Counted from the stretch's first letter, positions 25,618-34,611 are shown. The stretch: DNA of 64,000 bases from Nesterenkonia haasae (GCF_010119385.1 NZ_VFIE01000019.1:200302-264301), one strand, 5' to 3'. The notes: generated by a model not told the origin, from the letters alone. Translations and numbers: made by a program.

Positions 25618-25629
25618 GAACATGTGTGC
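25618..25629. promoter_or_regulatory. Candidate SorC-regulator operator, rpiB-type gene promoter
   Basis: GAACATGTGTGC is the reverse complement of GCACACATGTTC, which differs from the eltD site (GCACATATGTTC) at one position. It lies about 65 bases upstream of the rpiB-type start. Confidence 0.55.
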
Positions 25630-25652
25630 ACAAGAATGATCTGCAAATTTAA

Positions 25653-25675
25653 TTGGTTGACCGGTTGACTGGTTG
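25653..25675. promoter_or_regulatory. GntR-type operator upstream of the SDR gene
   Basis: Three GGTTG repeats about 9 bases apart include the core GACCGGTTGAC. This resembles the perfect palindrome TCAACCGGTTGA in front of the GntR regulator at 28257-28268. It lies about 65 bases before the SDR start. Confidence 0.5.
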
Positions 25676-25739
25676 CTGAGAATCGTGACAGACTTCACAA
25701 CGTGAAAGTCGTCGATATTCAGCCGTCCGGGAGGACCTC

Positions 25740-26528
25740 TTGACAGATCCGAACACCCCGCAGCGCCTCTTGGAGAACAAAAACATCATCATCACTGGGG
25801 CCGGTTCAGGCATCGGCGCGGCTACTGCACGCATGGCGGCCGCCAAGGGCGCCTCTGTGGCCGTGGTGGACCTGGACGCGCGAAACGCCGGAATCGTGGC
25901 GGCTGAGATCAATGATTCCGGTGGCACGGCTGTCGCCTTCACTGCAGACGTCGCGCTGGAGGCTGAGGTTGAGGCGATGGTCGAGGCAGTTGCGGAGGCT
26001 TTCGGCAGGATCCACGGCATCGTCAACAACGCTGGCGTTATTGTCACCCGGGCGCTGGTCGACACCTCTGTGGAGGAGTGGGACCGCTGCATGGACATCA
26101 ATGCTCGCGGCGTTTTTCTGGGCTGCAAGTACGCTGTCCGCCACTTCCTAGAGCACGCCATCCATGGCGCGATCGTGAATACCGGATCCATTTCTGCGCT
26201 CACCGGACAGAAAGGTCAGGTGGCATATGCGGCCTCCAAAGGGGCCATCGTGCAGCTGACTCGCCAGGTCGCAGTGGAGCATGCCGCGGCCGGAATCCGC
26301 TGCAACTCGGTGGGCCCAGGGTCAGTGCGCTCAGCAGTTCTGGACGCGTTTCTCTCCAGTCAGGACGACCCGCTGGCCGCAGAGGTCGCACTCGCCCAAA
26401 CTCATCCGGTGAACAGAATCGGATCGGCCGAAGAGGTCGCTGGCGCCAACTGCTTCCTGCTTTCGGACGAAGCGTCATTCATCACCGGCGCAAATCTCCA
26501 GGTTGACGGCGGTTACACAGCGGCCTGA
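25740..26528 (+). CDS. SDR-family NAD(P)-dependent oxidoreductase
   Basis: This is a 262-residue classical short-chain dehydrogenase. The cofactor motif is ITGAGSGIGAAT and the NNAG motif is IVNNAGVIV. The catalytic Ser is in VNTGSISALTG and the Tyr-Lys pair in YAASKGA. The Asp after the second strand (VVDLDAR) favours NAD+. It starts with TTG behind a GGGAGG site. The next gene encodes an SMP-30 lactonase, so the likely job is to oxidise an aldose to its lactone. The gene belongs to the GntR-controlled set rather than to the divergent rpiB-type gene. Confidence 0.9.
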   Translation: MTDPNTPQRLLENKNIIITGAGSGIGAATARMAAAKGASVAVVDLDARNAGIVAAEINDSGGTAVAFTADVALEAEVEAMVEAVAEAFGRIHGIVNNAGVIVTRALVDTSVEEWDRCMDINARGVFLGCKYAVRHFLEHAIHGAIVNTGSISALTGQKGQVAYAASKGAIVQLTRQVAVEHAAAGIRCNSVGPGSVRSAVLDAFLSSQDDPLAAEVALAQTHPVNRIGSAEEVAGANCFLLSDEASFITGANLQVDGGYTAA

Positions 26529-26566
26529 CCGCCCCTGTCACAGACACCAGGCCAAAGGACACCACC

Positions 26567-27487
26567 ATGACATCTCTTGACTCCCTGCTTGATCCCGACG
26601 CCACGCTGACCCGGGTAGCCACCGGCGCCACCTGGTCCGAAGGGCCCTGCTGGATCCCCTCAGAAGGGACTCTGCGCTGGAGTGACATACACGGCAACCG
26701 CATACTTCAGTACTCCCCTGCCACCAGAGAGACATCGATTTACCGCGACGAGGTCGAGTTCACCAATGGACGCACTCTTCACCCTGACGGGTACGTGGTC
26801 CAGTGTTCACACGGACACCGTCGAGTTGAGGTCGACGACGCAGGGACAGTCAGTGCCCTGGTGGATTCGTGGTCCGGTGGGCGCTTCAACTCTCCCAACG
26901 ACGTCGTCGTCGCCAGCGATCACGCTGTCTGGTTCACGGATCCGCACTACGGGATCACTGTAGAAGGAGAAGGGCATCCCGGGCACATGGAGTACGGGGC
27001 GTGTTATGTCTTCCGGTGGGATCCGCACACGAGAGAAGCGAGACCCGTCATCACTGATATCGACGAGCCCAACGGCCTGGCGTTCTCTCCCGACGAGTCT
27101 GTGCTGTACGTTTCGGACACGTCGGCAGTGCGGCGTCCCCCAGGTGTGGGCAACCACCACGTGCGAGCTTACGATGTCAGCGTCACGGACGGGGTCGTTG
27201 AGTGCACCAACGGCAGGACGGTCTTCCAGATCCCTGAAGGCATACCAGATGGGTTCCGAGTTGATGAGTCAGGCAACATCTGGAGCTCCGGACCGGATGG
27301 GGTCTACATCTTTACTCCGGAGGGGTCGCTGCTCGGGCATGTGCCCGTTCCGGAACTGGTGGGCAACCTCTGCTTCGGCGGACCGGATGGATACGATCTC
27401 TACATCGCGGCCACCAGCAGCATCTATCACCTCCGCACAGCCGTGCGCGAGGCCGCTACGGCCGGACGCAGTCATGGTCACCCATGA
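26567..27487 (+). CDS. SMP-30/gluconolactonase-family lactonase
   Basis: This is a 306-residue six-bladed propeller protein of the SMP-30/gluconolactonase/LRE group. The first metal ligand is in ATWSEGPCW (Glu), then RFNSPNDVVVASDHAVWFTDPHYG (Asn and Asp), EPNGLAFSPDESVLYVSDT (Asn, Asp), and PDGFRVDESGNIW (Asp). These enzymes hydrolyse sugar lactones to aldonic acids. It starts 38 bases after the SDR gene with AAAGGA upstream, so the pair likely performs aldose to lactone to aldonate. The sugar is not known. Confidence 0.9.
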   Translation: MTSLDSLLDPDATLTRVATGATWSEGPCWIPSEGTLRWSDIHGNRILQYSPATRETSIYRDEVEFTNGRTLHPDGYVVQCSHGHRRVEVDDAGTVSALVDSWSGGRFNSPNDVVVASDHAVWFTDPHYGITVEGEGHPGHMEYGACYVFRWDPHTREARPVITDIDEPNGLAFSPDESVLYVSDTSAVRRPPGVGNHHVRAYDVSVTDGVVECTNGRTVFQIPEGIPDGFRVDESGNIWSSGPDGVYIFTPEGSLLGHVPVPELVGNLCFGGPDGYDLYIAATSSIYHLRTAVREAATAGRSHGHP

Positions 27488-27505
27488 TGCGCGCAGACCA
27501 CGGAC

Positions 27506-28234
27506 TCACAAAATGCGCTCTCCGGCGGTCTTCATATGAGCCGTCATAGTGTCTTCAGCAGCCGCCGTGTCTCCCTCAGCCACCGCGTGCACCAGCGCTG
27601 TGTGCTCGTGGAGAGCACGGCGGGCATCAGCGGCATTGTCGACACTGCGATCAACCCAAACACGCAACAGTGCCCGCACGCTCTGCAGCACCGAACCCAA
27701 TGCGGCGTTGTCCGCAATGACCGCGAGTTCTTGGTGAAAGTGAGCATCAGCTTCCACGAAAGCGTGATGATCACCCAAATCTGCGTGTCGAGACATGGTC
27801 GAAAGGTGCTCACGGAGCCGAGCGACGGCGGCGTCGTCGCGTTTCTGTGTGGCCAATCGTGCCGCCAGCACTTCCAATGCTTCCCGGACGTGCATCAAGT
27901 CCCGAGCGTCCTGCGCCCCCAGCATCAGGCCCCAACTCAGAGTGCGCGGAAGCAGCTCCGATGCGCTGGAGCGCAGATAAGTGCCAGAACCGGGGCGGAC
28001 TTCCACAATGCCCAAAACTTCAAGAGCCGCCAAGGCCTCCCGCACCGCCGATCTTCCCGTGGCGAGCATTTCCGCCAGCTTGCGTTCGGCAGGCAGACGG
28101 GAGCCAGGCTCAAGTCCCCCACTGGTGAAGTACCTAAGGAGTTCCGAAGCCACGGCAGCAGTCGGGGTGGAAGCCGGAAGAGCGTTCAGGCGCCCTTGGA
28201 GCTCTTCGGCCGGATCCTGTGGGTATCGGGGCAT
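27506..28234 (-). CDS. GntR-family regulator, FadR/FCD subfamily
   Basis: The protein has 242 residues. A winged helix (LEPGSRLPAERKLAEMLATGRSAVREALAALEVLGIVEVRPGSGTYL) is followed by an FCD ligand domain with the metal-site pattern around HAFVEADAHFHQELA and the C-terminal HTALVHAVAEGD. FadR-type proteins often bind sugar acids. I placed the start at the ATG (28234) and not at the TTG abutting the next gene, because the region between holds the palindrome TCAACCGGTTGA, which would be its operator. It sits between the two operons it probably represses. Confidence 0.9.
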   Translation of the reverse strand: MPRYPQDPAEELQGRLNALPASTPTAAVASELLRYFTSGGLEPGSRLPAERKLAEMLATGRSAVREALAALEVLGIVEVRPGSGTYLRSSASELLPRTLSWGLMLGAQDARDLMHVREALEVLAARLATQKRDDAAVARLREHLSTMSRHADLGDHHAFVEADAHFHQELAVIADNAALGSVLQSVRALLRVWVDRSVDNAADARRALHEHTALVHAVAEGDTAAAEDTMTAHMKTAGERIL

Positions 28235-28256
28235 AGAGCGATAATAAGCGATGAGG

Positions 28257-28268
28257 TCAACCGGTTGA
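28257..28268. promoter_or_regulatory. Perfect palindromic GntR operator
   Basis: TCAACCGGTTGA is a perfect 12-bp palindrome between the GntR gene (start 28234) and the divergent isomerase gene (start 28282). It resembles FadR-subfamily sites and recurs in part upstream of the SDR gene. Confidence 0.65.
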
Positions 28269-28281
28269 TAGGAGAGAGTCA

Positions 28282-29082
28282 ATGAGCCCCATCATCGGTC
28301 TCAGCACGTACGCCTACCTCTGGCGCTGGTCGGAGGTGAACCCCGAACCTATGACCCTGCAGGAGATGATCATCGACACCGCAGAATTAGGCGCCGAGGT
28401 GTTCCAGATCTGTGACTATCCTCCGCTGGAGATGCTCGGCTCCGCTGAGCTGAGGAAGGTGCGCAGGACCGCCGAATCCTCTGGCGTGGTTCTAGAGCTT
28501 GGAACACGGGGTATCCGTCGGGAGCATCTGCAGCGCTACGCGCAGATTGCCGAATCCCTGGGGGCCACCTTCATCCGTTCAATGGTCCAGCCGAGAGATA
28601 CCCCGGTCAAGGAGGCGGCTGACCTCCTCGGCGGGACCGTGGATGACTTTTCCGCACGTGGCTTGAGGCTCGGCCTTGAAACCTACGAACAGATCTCAAG
28701 TCTCGATCTGGTGGGGTTGGTCGCCACTGTGGACAGCCCCGCCCTGGGTATCGTTCTGGACCCCGGCAATTGCGTCGCAAACCTGGAGCTTCCCGGTGAC
28801 GTCGTAGAGCGCACCGCCCCGTGGGTGAACAATCTGCACATCAAGGACTTCACCTTCACCCGCCAGCCGGGCTGGGTGGGTTTCCATTTCTCAGGAACAC
28901 CCCTAGGCGAGGGGCTCCTGGACTATTCCTCGATGTCAGAGGCTGTCAAAGCCTCCGACCGTGGACTGCATCACATCATCGAACACTGGCTCCCCCGTCG
29001 TGACAGTCCAGAAGAAACTCTTCGGGACGAACGGCTGTGGACCCAGCAGGCCATTGACTACCTAGGGAGCACGAATCCATGA
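28282..29082 (+). CDS. Sugar phosphate isomerase/epimerase (TIM barrel)
   Basis: This 266-residue protein starts SPIIGLSTYAYLWRWSE. It has a Glu in RLGLETYEQISS near residue 135, an Asp in GIVLDPGNCV near 157, a His in VNNLHIKDFTF near 180 and a Glu in HHIIEHWLPR near 235; this is the metal-binding set of the xylose-isomerase-like family. A strong AGGAGAG precedes the ATG. It overlaps the PGDH_C-domain gene by four bases (ATGA), so both act together. An isomerase or decarboxylase acting on a keto-aldonate is possible, but the substrate is not known. Confidence 0.88.
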   Translation: MSPIIGLSTYAYLWRWSEVNPEPMTLQEMIIDTAELGAEVFQICDYPPLEMLGSAELRKVRRTAESSGVVLELGTRGIRREHLQRYAQIAESLGATFIRSMVQPRDTPVKEAADLLGGTVDDFSARGLRLGLETYEQISSLDLVGLVATVDSPALGIVLDPGNCVANLELPGDVVERTAPWVNNLHIKDFTFTRQPGWVGFHFSGTPLGEGLLDYSSMSEAVKASDRGLHHIIEHWLPRRDSPEETLRDERLWTQQAIDYLGSTNP

Positions 29083-29939
29083 ACATTGACACCCTCCGCA
29101 TCGCCCTGATCGGCGCCGGCGGCAAGATGGGTCAGCGCATCACCAACAACCTCAAGACCACCTCCGCTGACGTACGCTACGTGGAGAACTCCGACGGTGG
29201 CCGGCAGCGCCTGGCTGACGCCGGACTTGAGACATCACCAGCAGAAAGCGCTGTGGCCGACGCCGATGTCGTCATTCTCGCCGTACCTGACACCGCACTC
29301 GGTGCGGTGAGCGAGCAGATCGTCCCGCAGATGAACTCGAGTTCGATTGTGATGACCCTCGATCCGGCTGCCGCCTATGCAGGATTATTGGCTCACCGTG
29401 CAGACATCGACTACGTCTGCGCCCACCCAGCGCACCCCTCTGTCTTTCTGGAAAGAACCACGAAGGAGGAGTACGCCGACACCTTTGGCGGGATCGCAGC
29501 TGCCCAACATGTGGTCGCTGCTGCAGAGTCCGACGACGCGGCCATAGCATCGACCGCGGAGGTAGTCATTAGAGCTATGTACGCACCGGTTATTGATGTT
29601 CATTGGGTGAGTCTCAAACATCTTGCGGTCCTGGAACCTACCCTGGTGGAGACGATCACCTGCATGGTCGGCGGACTGCTGAAAGAAGCCCTGGAAGAGA
29701 CTGTCAATACCGTCGGTGTGCCCCGGCCCGCTGCGGAGGCACTCTTCTACGGTCATGTCCAGGTGGCCCTGGCCAATGCCCTTCGAGGAGACAACCCGTT
29801 TTCCGAGGCCTGCCACATCGCCATGGACCATGGCCGGGATCTGATTATCAAAGAGGATTGGAAAGACGTCTTCGACGACTCCGTCCTCGATGAGACGATC
29901 GCCAAAATGCTGCGGATCGACAAGGTCCGCCGCCAGTGA
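29079..29939 (+). CDS. PGDH_C-domain NAD-dependent dehydrogenase (ApnO-like)
   Basis: The protein has 286 residues. The N-terminal Rossmann domain (RIALIGAGGKMGQRITNNL) is followed by VVILAVPDTALGAVSEQI and the C-terminal 'phosphogluconate dehydrogenase C-terminal' type domain (SLKHLAVLEPTLVETITCMVGG and EALFYGHVQVALANAL). D-apionate oxidoisomerase (ApnO) belongs to this family. With a dehydrogenase, lactonase and isomerase in the same regulon, an aldonate oxidation step is plausible. Which aldonate is used I cannot say. Translation is coupled to the upstream isomerase gene. Confidence 0.85.
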   Translation: MNIDTLRIALIGAGGKMGQRITNNLKTTSADVRYVENSDGGRQRLADAGLETSPAESAVADADVVILAVPDTALGAVSEQIVPQMNSSSIVMTLDPAAAYAGLLAHRADIDYVCAHPAHPSVFLERTTKEEYADTFGGIAAAQHVVAAAESDDAAIASTAEVVIRAMYAPVIDVHWVSLKHLAVLEPTLVETITCMVGGLLKEALEETVNTVGVPRPAAEALFYGHVQVALANALRGDNPFSEACHIAMDHGRDLIIKEDWKDVFDDSVLDETIAKMLRIDKVRRQ

Positions 29940-29960
29940 CGAACAGCCCCAGCGACAGCG

Positions 29961-30009
29961 AAGAGGCGACGACGCAACCTTGAGTATTTGGGTTGCGTCG
30001 TCGCCTCTT
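29961..30009. terminator. Strong bidirectional terminator
   Basis: AAGAGGCGACGACGCAACC (29961-29979) pairs perfectly with its complement at 29991-30009 around an 11-base loop. It lies between the convergent PGDH_C-type gene and dps, so it can serve both. Confidence 0.85.
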
Positions 30010-30033
30010 GGCGCGGGCTGAGCAGAACTCAGA

Positions 30034-30528
30034 CTATGCGGAGACTTTCTCCACGTGGCTGCGGATGAACCACTGGAACAGCTCCAGGGCCTTGACCTGG
30101 CCAATAAGCAGGTCTTCAGTGATGGGGTCGGTGTCGCCGACCTTTCCAAGAACCTGCCGGTGATCTTCGATAACCCCGGTGTAAACCTTGTCCAGCTCAG
30201 CCAAGTGGGTTTCCACATTGGCCTTAAACAGCGGGTAATCCTTCCACCGGCGCTCGGAGACCAATTCGCCGGAGAGCCCGGAAGGAGCAGTGCCGAGGGT
30301 CGCGATGCGCTCGGCGATCTCGTCAGCATACTCACGAACCTGCTCAGTCTGCGGATCCAGCATTTCGTGAACACCAATGAAGTTGGGTCCCACCACATTC
30401 CAGTGCACATGCTTCAGAACGAGCTGCAGGTCATTGAGCGCGTGCAACCGGTCCTGCAGCAGACCAGCGATTTCCTCGCCGTTTTCCTTGCCAAGTCCGG
30501 GAACGGTGTATTCAGCAGTCTTAGTCAT
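30034..30528 (-). CDS. dps: DNA starvation/stationary-phase protection protein Dps
   Basis: This is a 164-residue ferritin-like protein. The Dps ferroxidase site is visible in LKHVHWNVVGPNFIGVHEMLDPQTEQVREYADEIAERI (His, Asp and Glu ligands) near residues 38-75. Dps forms a 12-subunit shell that stores iron, consumes peroxide and often coats DNA in stationary phase. The gene is monocistronic, with GGAG before the ATG, and its transcript ends near the strong hairpin at 29961-30009. Confidence 0.95.
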   Translation of the reverse strand: MTKTAEYTVPGLGKENGEEIAGLLQDRLHALNDLQLVLKHVHWNVVGPNFIGVHEMLDPQTEQVREYADEIAERIATLGTAPSGLSGELVSERRWKDYPLFKANVETHLAELDKVYTGVIEDHRQVLGKVGDTDPITEDLLIGQVKALELFQWFIRSHVEKVSA

Positions 30529-30712
30529 CTCGACACTCCTTCGATGCGCAAACAGTGCGCCGGCTCTCTGTCGGCGTCACAACTAAATCTTAGTAACTCA
30601 GAAGAAGCGGCGCTAGCAAGATGAGGCTGGCCTTGCCTGCCTCCTTCTGAACTTTCACATTCTTTGGTATCGAGCGAAGATGAGCACAACCTGACCAACC
30701 GCTGGATGGACC

Positions 30713-31996
30713 CTACTGAGGTTCAATGACTTCGAGCCCACCGAGGTAGCTGCGTAGGGCCTGGGGCACCAGAACTGAACCATCAGCCTGCTGGTGGTTC
30801 TCCAGAAGGGCTACGATCCACCGGGTGGTAGCGAGTGTCCCGTTGAGCGTTGCCACCGGCTGCGTCATCGCCTTTCCACCATCAGCCCTGGCTGTACGCT
30901 CGCGAATATTGAGGCGCCGGGACTGGAAGGTGGTGGTGTCTGAGGTGGAGGTCAGTTCCCGATAGGTGGATTGCGAGGGAACCCAGGCTTCGCAGTCGAA
31001 CTTCCGCGCCGCAGAAAGCCCTAAGTCCCCTGCAGCAGTGTCGATGACGCGGTAGGGCAGCTCCAGCTTGCCGAGCATCTGTTCTTCCCATGCCAGCAGA
31101 CGCTCATGCTCGGCTTTGGACTCCTCGGCAGTGCAGTAGACGAACATCTCCAGTTTATTGAACTGGTGGACCCGAATGATGCCGCGGGTGTCCCTACCGT
31201 GAGAGCCGGCCTCGCGCCGATAGCAGGTTGACCAACCGGCGTAGCGCAGCGGTCCTGCCGAGAGATCCAGGATCTCATCCGCATGGTAGCCAGCAAGGGC
31301 TACCTCGGATGTACCTACCAGGTAGAGGTCGTCGCGCTCCAGGTGGTAGACGTCGTCGTGTGCCTCAAGGTACCCCGTGCCGTCCATAGTCTCTGGTCTG
31401 ACCAGGGTGGGCGTGATCATCGGTGTGAAGTCAGCCTCAATGGCCTGGTCGAGGCCCATGGTCATGATCGCCAACTCCAGCCGAGCGCCTATTCCCTTGA
31501 GGAAATAGAACCGGGAGCCGGAAACCTTCGCTCCGCGCTCCATGTCCACCGCACCCAGCTGCTCGGCGAGCTCGAGGTGATCGCGCGGTTCGAAACCCTC
31601 GGCGGAGAAATCCCGCGGTGAGCCCTCGGTCCGCAGGGTGACAAAGTCATCCTCGCCACCAGCGGGAACACCGTCATGAATGAGATTGGGAAACGAGGAT
31701 TGGATGGCGCGGAGCCGGTCCGCGGCGTCGTCGGCTGCGGCCTCGGCATCCTTGACGTCGGAGGCCAGCTGCTTCACCTGCGTGAGCAGATCCTCTTTCT
31801 CCTGACCCTGAGCCTTGGCAACCTTCTTGCCCTGGGCTTTCTGCTCAGCGCGCAGAGTCTCAAACCGGGTGAGTGCACTAGATCGCGCGTGGGACGCCTC
31901 CATAAGAGCGTCCACCACAGACTCGTCGGCCCCCCGAGCTCGCTGGCTGGCGCGGTACTTATCGGGTTCGGCGATGAGGTCCTTGATATCAATCAC
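30713..31996 (-). CDS. serS: Serine--tRNA ligase
   Basis: This 427-residue protein has the N-terminal coiled-coil arm that grips tRNA-Ser (about residues 25-105, rich in Lys/Glu/Ala). The class II catalytic core follows: motif 1 around [18 protein letters not shown], the [13 protein letters not shown] serine loop, motif 2 [26 protein letters not shown], and motif 3 in [15 protein letters not shown]. The length is normal. It charges tRNA-Ser in the cytoplasm. It stands alone on the minus strand, and I see no T-box leader in the short upstream gap. Confidence 0.97.
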   Translation of the reverse strand: MIDIKDLIAEPDKYRASQRARGADESVVDALMEASHARSSALTRFETLRAEQKAQGKKVAKAQGQEKEDLLTQVKQLASDVKDAEAAADDAADRLRAIQSSFPNLIHDGVPAGGEDDFVTLRTEGSPRDFSAEGFEPRDHLELAEQLGAVDMERGAKVSGSRFYFLKGIGARLELAIMTMGLDQAIEADFTPMITPTLVRPETMDGTGYLEAHDDVYHLERDDLYLVGTSEVALAGYHADEILDLSAGPLRYAGWSTCYRREAGSHGRDTRGIIRVHQFNKLEMFVYCTAEESKAEHERLLAWEEQMLGKLELPYRVIDTAAGDLGLSAARKFDCEAWVPSQSTYRELTSTSDTTTFQSRRLNIRERTARADGGKAMTQPVATLNGTLATTRWIVALLENHQQADGSVLVPQALRSYLGGLEVIEPQ

Positions 31997-32103
31997 AGAG
32001 CTAAGCCTAGTACGCGCAGGCCGGCGCAGATTTCAGCCTGAGCGAGAATGCGGAGAACTCCTCATGGCAGGGGCCCTCATTACGTGCCGATAGGCTCTAC
32101 ATC

Positions 32104-33213
32104 ATGAACGAGGACTTCGGGTGGGTGCTGGCCGCGGCTGTGGCTGTGGTCGTAATACTGATAATCGCGATCGCCCGGCTTGCTCAGCGATTGCGCCGCC
32201 TGAAACGCCAGGTGGCCGACCTTGAGCAGCACGTCGAGGTCACCGCTGCCGTCGCAGCACATCCCAAGCGGCCAGAGGACCGGCGGATTGGAATGGTGGT
32301 CAACGTCAGCAAGGACGACGCCGGCCACGTCACTAAGTTGGTCCACGAGGCCTGCGCTGCTGCGGGAATGCCGGATCCCTTCATCCAGGCCTCGACCGCG
32401 GAAGACCCAGGAGCGGTCATGACCGAGCGTGCCATCGAGATGGGCTGTGATGTGGTCATCGCCGCCGGCGGTGACGGCACCCTGCGCGCGGTGGCCTCCA
32501 GACTCGCTGGCACAGACGTGGCGCTGGGCATCATTCCTCTGGGCACGGGTAATCTGTTCGCCCGTAACATCGGACTTCCGTATCACGACCTCACCGCCTG
32601 CACGGCTGAAGCCATTCACGGCACCCCGCACCGAGTCGATACGCTGCAGCTGGAGCTGCGTCGCCCCGGCGGACGGTCTGAGCATGAGATCAGCTTAGTC
32701 ATCGCAGGTGGGGGCCTGGACGCCGAGGTCATGGATGACACCCGAGAAGTTCTCAAAGCCCGGGCTGGTTGGTTGGCCTACGGTGAGGCTGGGCTCAGGC
32801 ACGTGATGGGCGCGCGAAAAACTGTTGAAGTCAAGCTCGACGATGCCGAGCCGGAGACCTACCGCGTGCGATCGGTGCTTTTGGCGAACTGCGGGACACT
32901 CCAGGCCGGGATACGACTCATCCCAGAGGCCAAGTTCGACGACGGGCATATGGACGTCGCCCTATTCACGCCTCGCCACGCTCTGGATTGGGCTCGGGTC
33001 ATCGCTAAGACAGCCTTCCGCTATTCGGCCGACATTCCTGTGATGAAGGTTCGCCAGGCGCGCACCGGACGACTCACCATGGCGGAACCGATGCGTTTCC
33101 AGATCGACGGTGATGCCGTGGGGGATGTCATCAGCGTTTCAGCTCGGGTGGCGCCCGAATCTTTGATCGTTCATGGCGTTCCCACAGAAATTCTGGAACA
33201 CCCCGAACACTAG
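32104..33213 (+). CDS. Diacylglycerol kinase-family lipid kinase
   Basis: The protein has 369 residues, with an N-terminal membrane anchor (VLAAAVAVVVILIIAIARLAQ, about residues 8-28) and then a basic segment. The DAGK catalytic domain follows: VVIAAGGDGTLRAVASRL (nucleotide-binding GGDGT), GIIPLGTGNLFARNIGLP, and a C-terminal domain with MRFQIDGDAVGD. Members phosphorylate diacylglycerol or related lipids at the inner membrane face. It is divergent from serS, an arrangement I recall from related actinobacteria. Confidence 0.93.
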   Translation: MNEDFGWVLAAAVAVVVILIIAIARLAQRLRRLKRQVADLEQHVEVTAAVAAHPKRPEDRRIGMVVNVSKDDAGHVTKLVHEACAAAGMPDPFIQASTAEDPGAVMTERAIEMGCDVVIAAGGDGTLRAVASRLAGTDVALGIIPLGTGNLFARNIGLPYHDLTACTAEAIHGTPHRVDTLQLELRRPGGRSEHEISLVIAGGGLDAEVMDDTREVLKARAGWLAYGEAGLRHVMGARKTVEVKLDDAEPETYRVRSVLLANCGTLQAGIRLIPEAKFDDGHMDVALFTPRHALDWARVIAKTAFRYSADIPVMKVRQARTGRLTMAEPMRFQIDGDAVGDVISVSARVAPESLIVHGVPTEILEHPEH

Positions 33214-33263
33214 GGCATCACCCTTTCTCTAACCGCGGTAGTCTCGTCCATGCTATTTTTTAG

Positions 33264-33277
33264 GTAGACCTGTCTAC
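33264..33277. promoter_or_regulatory. TetR-type palindromic operator
   Basis: GTAGAC-CT-GTCTAC is a perfect 6-bp inverted repeat with a 2-base centre. It lies about 35 bases upstream of the HAD gene start, and the operon ends with a TetR gene, so autoregulation is likely. Confidence 0.65.
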
Positions 33278-33310
33278 TCATTATCGGTGATCAAACGGCT
33301 GGGAGAATCT

Positions 33311-34042
33311 GTGAAAAACATGACTGACTACAAGGTGCTGAGCTTTGACTGCTACGGGACTCTCATTGATTGGGAAGCTGGGCTGCTGGGTGTGTTGCGC
33401 CCATGGGCAGATGAGCAGGAGCTGAAACTTGATGATGAAAAGCTACTCCTGGCCTATGCAGATGGGGAAGCTGCTGTGATGCAAGAGCACCCCTCCAAGC
33501 TCTACCCGGAACTACTAGCGGCCGCGCTCAAGCGCGCGGGGGACCATCTCGGCAGACCGGTGACTGAGCAGTGGGCGGAGAGGCTGGGCAATTCAGTTCC
33601 GGACTGGCCAGCGTTTCCCGATTCCGCCGACGCCCTGCGGCGACTCGGTTAGCACTTCGACCTCGTCATCCTTTCCAATGTGCACCATGCAGGTTTCGCA
33701 GGGAGCAATCAGCACCTCCAGGGGGAATACGCGGCCGTCATCACCGCCGAAGACGTGGGCGCATACAAGCCGGCTGCACCCCATTTTGAGGCCCTCTCTG
33801 CCTGGCTCCAGGAGCAGGGCCTCAAACAGGATCAGCTGCTGCACGTAGCGCAGAGCCTCTTCCACGACCACGTCCCCGCCCGAAAATTTGGCCTCGATTC
33901 CGTATGGATTAACCGTCGTCACGACCGTCCAGGATGGGGCGCCACCCCGGAGCCTGAAGAGCAGTGGACGTACGATGCCGAATACGCCTCTATGGCCGAG
34001 TTCGCCTCCGCTGTGGAGAGAGAATTCGACAAAAAGGAGTGA
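33311..34042 (+). pseudogene. Haloacid dehalogenase-type HAD hydrolase interrupted by in-frame TAG
   Basis: The frame reads as one HAD protein of about 243 codons broken by TAG at 33650-33652. Before it are YKVLSFDCYGTLIDWEAG (nucleophile Asp and DxxGT-like motif) and PDSADALRRLG. Directly after it, in the same frame, come HFDLVILSNV (Ser/Asn motif II), YKPAAPHFEAL (motif III Lys) and SLFHDHVPARKFGLDSVWINR (motif IV). No frameshift or other damage is seen, so this is a single nonsense change or a sequencing error. The GTG at 33311 has GGGAG five bases upstream. The TetR gene starts two bases after its stop. Confidence 0.8.
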
Positions 34043-34044
34043 GG

Positions 34045-34611
34045 GTGGCTGCTAGGGACCGACTGCTGGAAGCTGCCGCGCGACTGTTTTATGCCCGGGG
34101 AATTGGGGCGACTGGTATAGACACCATCACGGCGGAGGCTGGAGTGGCCAAGATGAGCCTGTACAACAACTTTGCCTCGAAGGACGAGTTGGTCCAGGCC
34201 TATCTTGTGCAGCGAGAAGAGGAATGGATGACACTCTACGAAGCACGAGTCCGCGTTGCTGAGACTCCAGCGCAGAGAGTCCTCGCCGTCTTCGACGCCT
34301 ATCTGGAACACGCCGATGCGGCTTATGTGCACGGCTTCCGTGGATGCGGTCTGCTCAACGCCGCCGCTGAATTGGCCAGTGATTCGCCCGGGCGTCTTAT
34401 CGTTCGCAGGCATAAGGAGCGTGTAGAGGCCCTGATGCGTGAGCACCTCCGGGATGTCACGACCGATGGTGAGGCCTGGGCTGAGCACCTCTCTTTCATT
34501 CTCGAAGGTGCTGTGAGCAGAGCGGGACTGGAAGCCAATCCGAACCGCCTTCTGCACGCGCGTCAGCTCGCAACCCAGCTGCTCGATGCGGTTCAGTTAC
34601 CCGCGCAGTGA
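34045..34611 (+). CDS. TetR/AcrR-family transcriptional regulator
   Basis: The protein has 188 residues. The N-terminal helix-turn-helix reads LLEAAARLFYARGIGATGIDTITAEAGVAKMSLYNNFASKDELVQAYL, the standard TetR pattern. The C-terminal ligand domain carries HGFRGCGLLNAAAELA, a stretch common in a subgroup that responds to thiol- or electrophile-type signals (weak inference). The start is GTG two bases after the HAD stop, with AAGGAG upstream. The palindrome at 33264-33277 is the probable operator. Its 3' end overlaps the convergent pheA gene by 15 bases. Confidence 0.92.
   Translation: MAARDRLLEAAARLFYARGIGATGIDTITAEAGVAKMSLYNNFASKDELVQAYLVQREEEWMTLYEARVRVAETPAQRVLAVFDAYLEHADAAYVHGFRGCGLLNAAAELASDSPGRLIVRRHKERVEALMREHLRDVTTDGEAWAEHLSFILEGAVSRAGLEANPNRLLHARQLATQLLDAVQLPAQ

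Noticed and set aside
33287-34042. Two separate small genes for the HAD region
   Set aside because: Both halves share one frame and together give one complete HAD motif set; the second half alone lacks a proper start.
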